A DNA stretch of 64,000 nt from Acidobacteria bacterium UBA2999. GTDB taxonomy: Bacteria > Acidobacteriota > Vicinamibacteria > Vicinamibacterales > UBA2999. The translations under genes were made by a program, and so were the position numbers. Position 1 is the first letter of the stretch, and every line of letters begins with the position of its first letter. The notes beneath the pieces are model-generated. The model saw only the letters and a list, made by a program, of their open reading frames with translations. It was not told the origin of the DNA and made no database searches. Positions 61,724 to 64,000 of the stretch are shown one piece after another. The DNA lies in assembly GCA_002346475.1 (NCBI GenBank), contig DDZV01000015.1, forward strand, positions 92,825-156,824, in the 5' to 3' direction.

Positions 61724-64000
61724 CTAAAACAACACATTAAACTGAAGTCGCACTGTTCGTGGAAGCGACGGATGGAAATGGATATCGTTGACGCCTCCCG
61801 CAGGTTCCCCTAACAGACGTGATGTGTAGTAATAGTCGATATCTGAAACCTTGCTATCAAACAAATTAAATCCTTCGAGGGTGACATTCAACTGAGGATG
61901 AATAGTCCATCCAAGCTCGCCGTTCCAAATAGTCGTCGACTGAGAGTAAAAACTCCCATCTTCAATCAGCGGACGTGGGCCAAAATGACGGACTCGCACA
62001 CTGCCAAACACTCGTTTGGCAGGCGTCACAGTAATCGCCCCAGCCACAACGCGATCGAGTGCCCCTGGAATACGATTACCCTCAGGACTATTACCCGTGA
62101 ACTCGGCGTGTGAGAACGACATGTCCAATTCGGCAATTAGCCAAGGTTGCAACTTAAGATAATTTGTCCACTCGACCCCGTAACGACGACTCGGACGACT
62201 GGCTTCTGCAATGCCAGCATCTCCGACAAACACTAACTCTGAGTCAAATCCGAGGTACCACGCGGCAAGTGTTGTTTGCAGCCCAGGCACTGCAATTGTC
62301 CGGAATCCCACTTCAGCACCTCGTGCAGGAACCAGCGGATCGTCTTTTGTCACCACCTCTCCGCTAACAGGATCTCTGGTGGTGGTTGCCGCTCGTGCGT
62401 CGTTACTGTGAAATCCTGTTCCATAGTTCAGATAGAATTCACTGCCACCCCAAGGACCGATCACTGCCGTGACCTTTGGACTTACAATGCCTGTGGTCCC
62501 TGCTCCAGTATTAAACGGCCGAAGCGCCGTGACATCATAACGATACAGATCACTTCGGACGCCAAAAGTCGTTCGTAATTTACGCGCCCATTCAATCTCA
62601 GCTTGTCCGAAAAAACTTACGGTGGTTTCACCAATGGTGTCATTCCGAATTGTGTTCATGCGGCGACGCTGTGCAGTGTTATAGAGCCCGACAGTCCCAA
62701 TACTGTCATTACGGAGTGAAACACCGATAGCAGACTCCATCGAACGATCAAAAACCCGATGCAGCCGTCGATGTGTCACGTGCCCGCCAGATGTCCACCG
62801 ACGTCCTTCTTGTTCAACTTGATCGCCGTCCACTGGGTCGTAAAGAAAGTAAGTGAAGTTCTGGAATAGGTTCAATCCCGCACGAATGGTGTAGGCAGTA
62901 ATTCGTGTCGTCTGGTTCTGATGGGAATCAAGGAAATCAAAGGCCAAACTGTACCGAGAGGATCGACCTGCATCAGTTTGATCGATGGCCCCCAGCCTTG
63001 GAATTAAGCCTTGGGTAATGGCACGTTTCGGTACTTGATCCGTTGAGTGCCAGTTGGCGGAGTAGCCCATCGCGGTAAGAGAAAAACCATTCCGCTGATC
63101 CCCCTGACTATACCGAACAATCCCGTTGATCTTGCGCATGTCATCGGGAACGGTCCAAGGCCCATCGTTTTTGCCCAGTTCTAAAGCAACGAGCATATTG
63201 CCAGACCCAACTTTCGGAGAGGCTGCGCCAAAAACACGTCCCCATCCGTCTCCTCCTGCACTCACGCTTACCAATGGCTGGTCGAGTACATTGACGTAAT
63301 TAATGGTCGCCGACCCCGCTGCCGAAAAATCCCCATGCTCGGCAAAATAGGGTCCTTTCGTATACTGCACACTACTTACCAGCTCCGGAATGAGGAGGTT
63401 CACGTCACTATAACCATGGGCGTGTGCGCCTGACGACTCATTCATGGGCGTACCAGCGATAGTCGTCGCAAAATCAGACCCATGGTCCAGATTAAACCCT
63501 CGGAGATAGTACTGATTGGCTTTACCTTCTCCGCTGTGTTGACTGGTAATAAACCCTGGCACTGTTTCAAGGACTTCACCGGGACGCATGATTGGACGTG
63601 CAATTAACTGCGCAGCCGTAATCGCTCCCACGCTCGCAGACGTAGCAATCCCCACCAGATTTTCTCTTGGATTTTCAAGTTCCGCAATATTGCGGAATGT
63701 CCGACTCCCCGTCACCACCACATCAGCTGTCATTCCTAACGTGAGCGAGAGGTTGACCGTCACAGTGTCATTGCTGATCACTCGCACGTTTGAACGAAAC
63801 GTCGAAAAATTGATCAATCTAACAACTAGCTCTACTTGACCAACCGGCACATTTTCCAAATAGAATTGTCCGTTTTCATCTGTCACAGCGAACAATTGAT
63901 CTGTGTCTGTGTTAAGGGTGATAGACGCACCAGGAAGCACGCCTCCTGTGTCATCAATCACACGGCCGGCAATTGTCCCTGTTTGTTGTCCAAACGCAAG
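61724..64000 (-). CDS. TonB-dependent receptor (N-terminus cut by window end)
   Basis: Open to the right edge, so the true start is beyond 64000; at least 758 residues are seen. The frame enters as LAFGQQTGTIAGRVIDDTGG, a carboxypeptidase-regulatory-like domain of 80 or so residues. Then comes a plug (TAAQLIARPIMRPGEVLETVPGF ... NQYYLRGFNLDHGSDFATTIAGTPMNE), which lacks His-rich loops, and a barrel ending FHPSLPRTVRLQFNVLF. Substrate unknown. Family typical of Acidobacteriota and Bacteroidetes. Confidence 0.9.
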   Translation of the reverse strand, partial: LAFGQQTGTIAGRVIDDTGGVLPGASITLNTDTDQLFAVTDENGQFYLENVPVGQVELVVRLINFSTFRSNVRVISNDTVTVNLSLTLGMTADVVVTGSRTFRNIAELENPRENLVGIATSASVGAITAAQLIARPIMRPGEVLETVPGFITSQHSGEGKANQYYLRGFNLDHGSDFATTIAGTPMNESSGAHAHGYSDVNLLIPELVSSVQYTKGPYFAEHGDFSAAGSATINYVNVLDQPLVSVSAGGDGWGRVFGAASPKVGSGNMLVALELGKNDGPWTVPDDMRKINGIVRYSQGDQRNGFSLTAMGYSANWHSTDQVPKRAITQGLIPRLGAIDQTDAGRSSRYSLAFDFLDSHQNQTTRITAYTIRAGLNLFQNFTYFLYDPVDGDQVEQEGRRWTSGGHVTHRRLHRVFDRSMESAIGVSLRNDSIGTVGLYNTAQRRRMNTIRNDTIGETTVSFFGQAEIEWARKLRTTFGVRSDLYRYDVTALRPFNTGAGTTGIVSPKVTAVIGPWGGSEFYLNYGTGFHSNDARAATTTRDPVSGEVVTKDDPLVPARGAEVGFRTIAVPGLQTTLAAWYLGFDSELVFVGDAGIAEASRPSRRYGVEWTNYLKLQPWLIAELDMSFSHAEFTGNSPEGNRIPGALDRVVAGAITVTPAKRVFGSVRVRHFGPRPLIEDGSFYSQSTTIWNGELGWTIHPQLNVTLEGFNLFDSKVSDIDYYYTSRLLGEPAGGVNDIHFHPSLPRTVRLQFNVLF

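Noticed and set aside
1..64000. CRISPR arrays, insertion sequences, prophage or integron parts
   Set aside because: No regularly spaced repeats, transposase, integrase or phage genes were found; the only DNA repeats are the 214-bp microprotein duplication and the 21-bp receptor repeats.

Overview
The window looks like chromosomal DNA from a free-living, aerobic, Gram-negative heterotroph, most likely an Acidobacteriota lineage. This is inferred from TonB-dependent receptors with N-terminal carboxypeptidase-regulatory-like domains, M61, M16 and Ste24-type peptidases, an aa3-type oxidase, a mid-40s to 50% GC content and dense gene packing. I see no phage, transposase, integrase, CRISPR array or plasmid gene. 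No stretch longer than 300 bases lacks a gene.

Layout. 1-6.5 kb: a ring-CoA catabolic cluster (benzoate/2-aminobenzoate-CoA ligase-like enzyme, cut by the window edge, divergent from SDR, enoyl-CoA hydratase, acyl-CoA dehydrogenase and a fused monooxygenase/ene-reductase). This matches the aerobic 'hybrid' 2-aminobenzoyl-CoA route. 6.5-10.7 kb: small housekeeping genes plus an orphan bacterial microcompartment shell protein facing a MerR regulator. 10.7-12 kb: metK behind a leader that I read as a SAM-II-like pseudoknot riboswitch with antiterminator and terminator. 12-18 kb: surface-glycan genes, including a 1040-residue GT-C-like membrane protein with five internal repeats. 18.1-20.8 kb: modABC divergent from an HTH-TOBE regulator. 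20.8-27.4 kb: hisIGDCBHFA behind a classical histidine attenuator with a 20-residue leader peptide carrying five His codons, followed by a coupled MFS transporter.

28.7-33.9 kb: trehalose synthesis (OtsA-OtsB fusion), Ogt, PurK and PurE. 34-36.8 kb: an M16 protease pair, one catalytic and one without the zinc motif. 36.8-41.7 kb: two tandemly duplicated microproteins, a sodium/solute symporter bracketed by two tiny hydrophobic proteins, an NTF2-like protein and an M61 peptidase. 41.8-46 kb: a cytochrome c oxidase operon in the order I-III-IV-X-II. 46-49.2 kb: small proteins and a split NosR-like pair (FMN-binding protein plus polyferredoxin). 49.3-51.6 kb: tRNA-Gln, gltX, arsC and tRNA-Ser. 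51.6-56.4 kb: a probable metal-uptake locus (HupE/UreJ-like permease and a His-rich TonB receptor). 56.4-61.7 kb: a Ste24-type protease, a phosphate-type porin whose mature part is clearly richer in GC than its neighbours, a PhoB-like response regulator and a 1-Cys peroxiredoxin. 61.7-64 kb: a second TonB receptor, cut by the window end.

The strongest observations are the two RNA switches (metK and his leaders), the orphan shell protein, the repeat-bearing GT-C protein and the mosaic porin. All functional statements rest on motifs read by eye; no database search was run.
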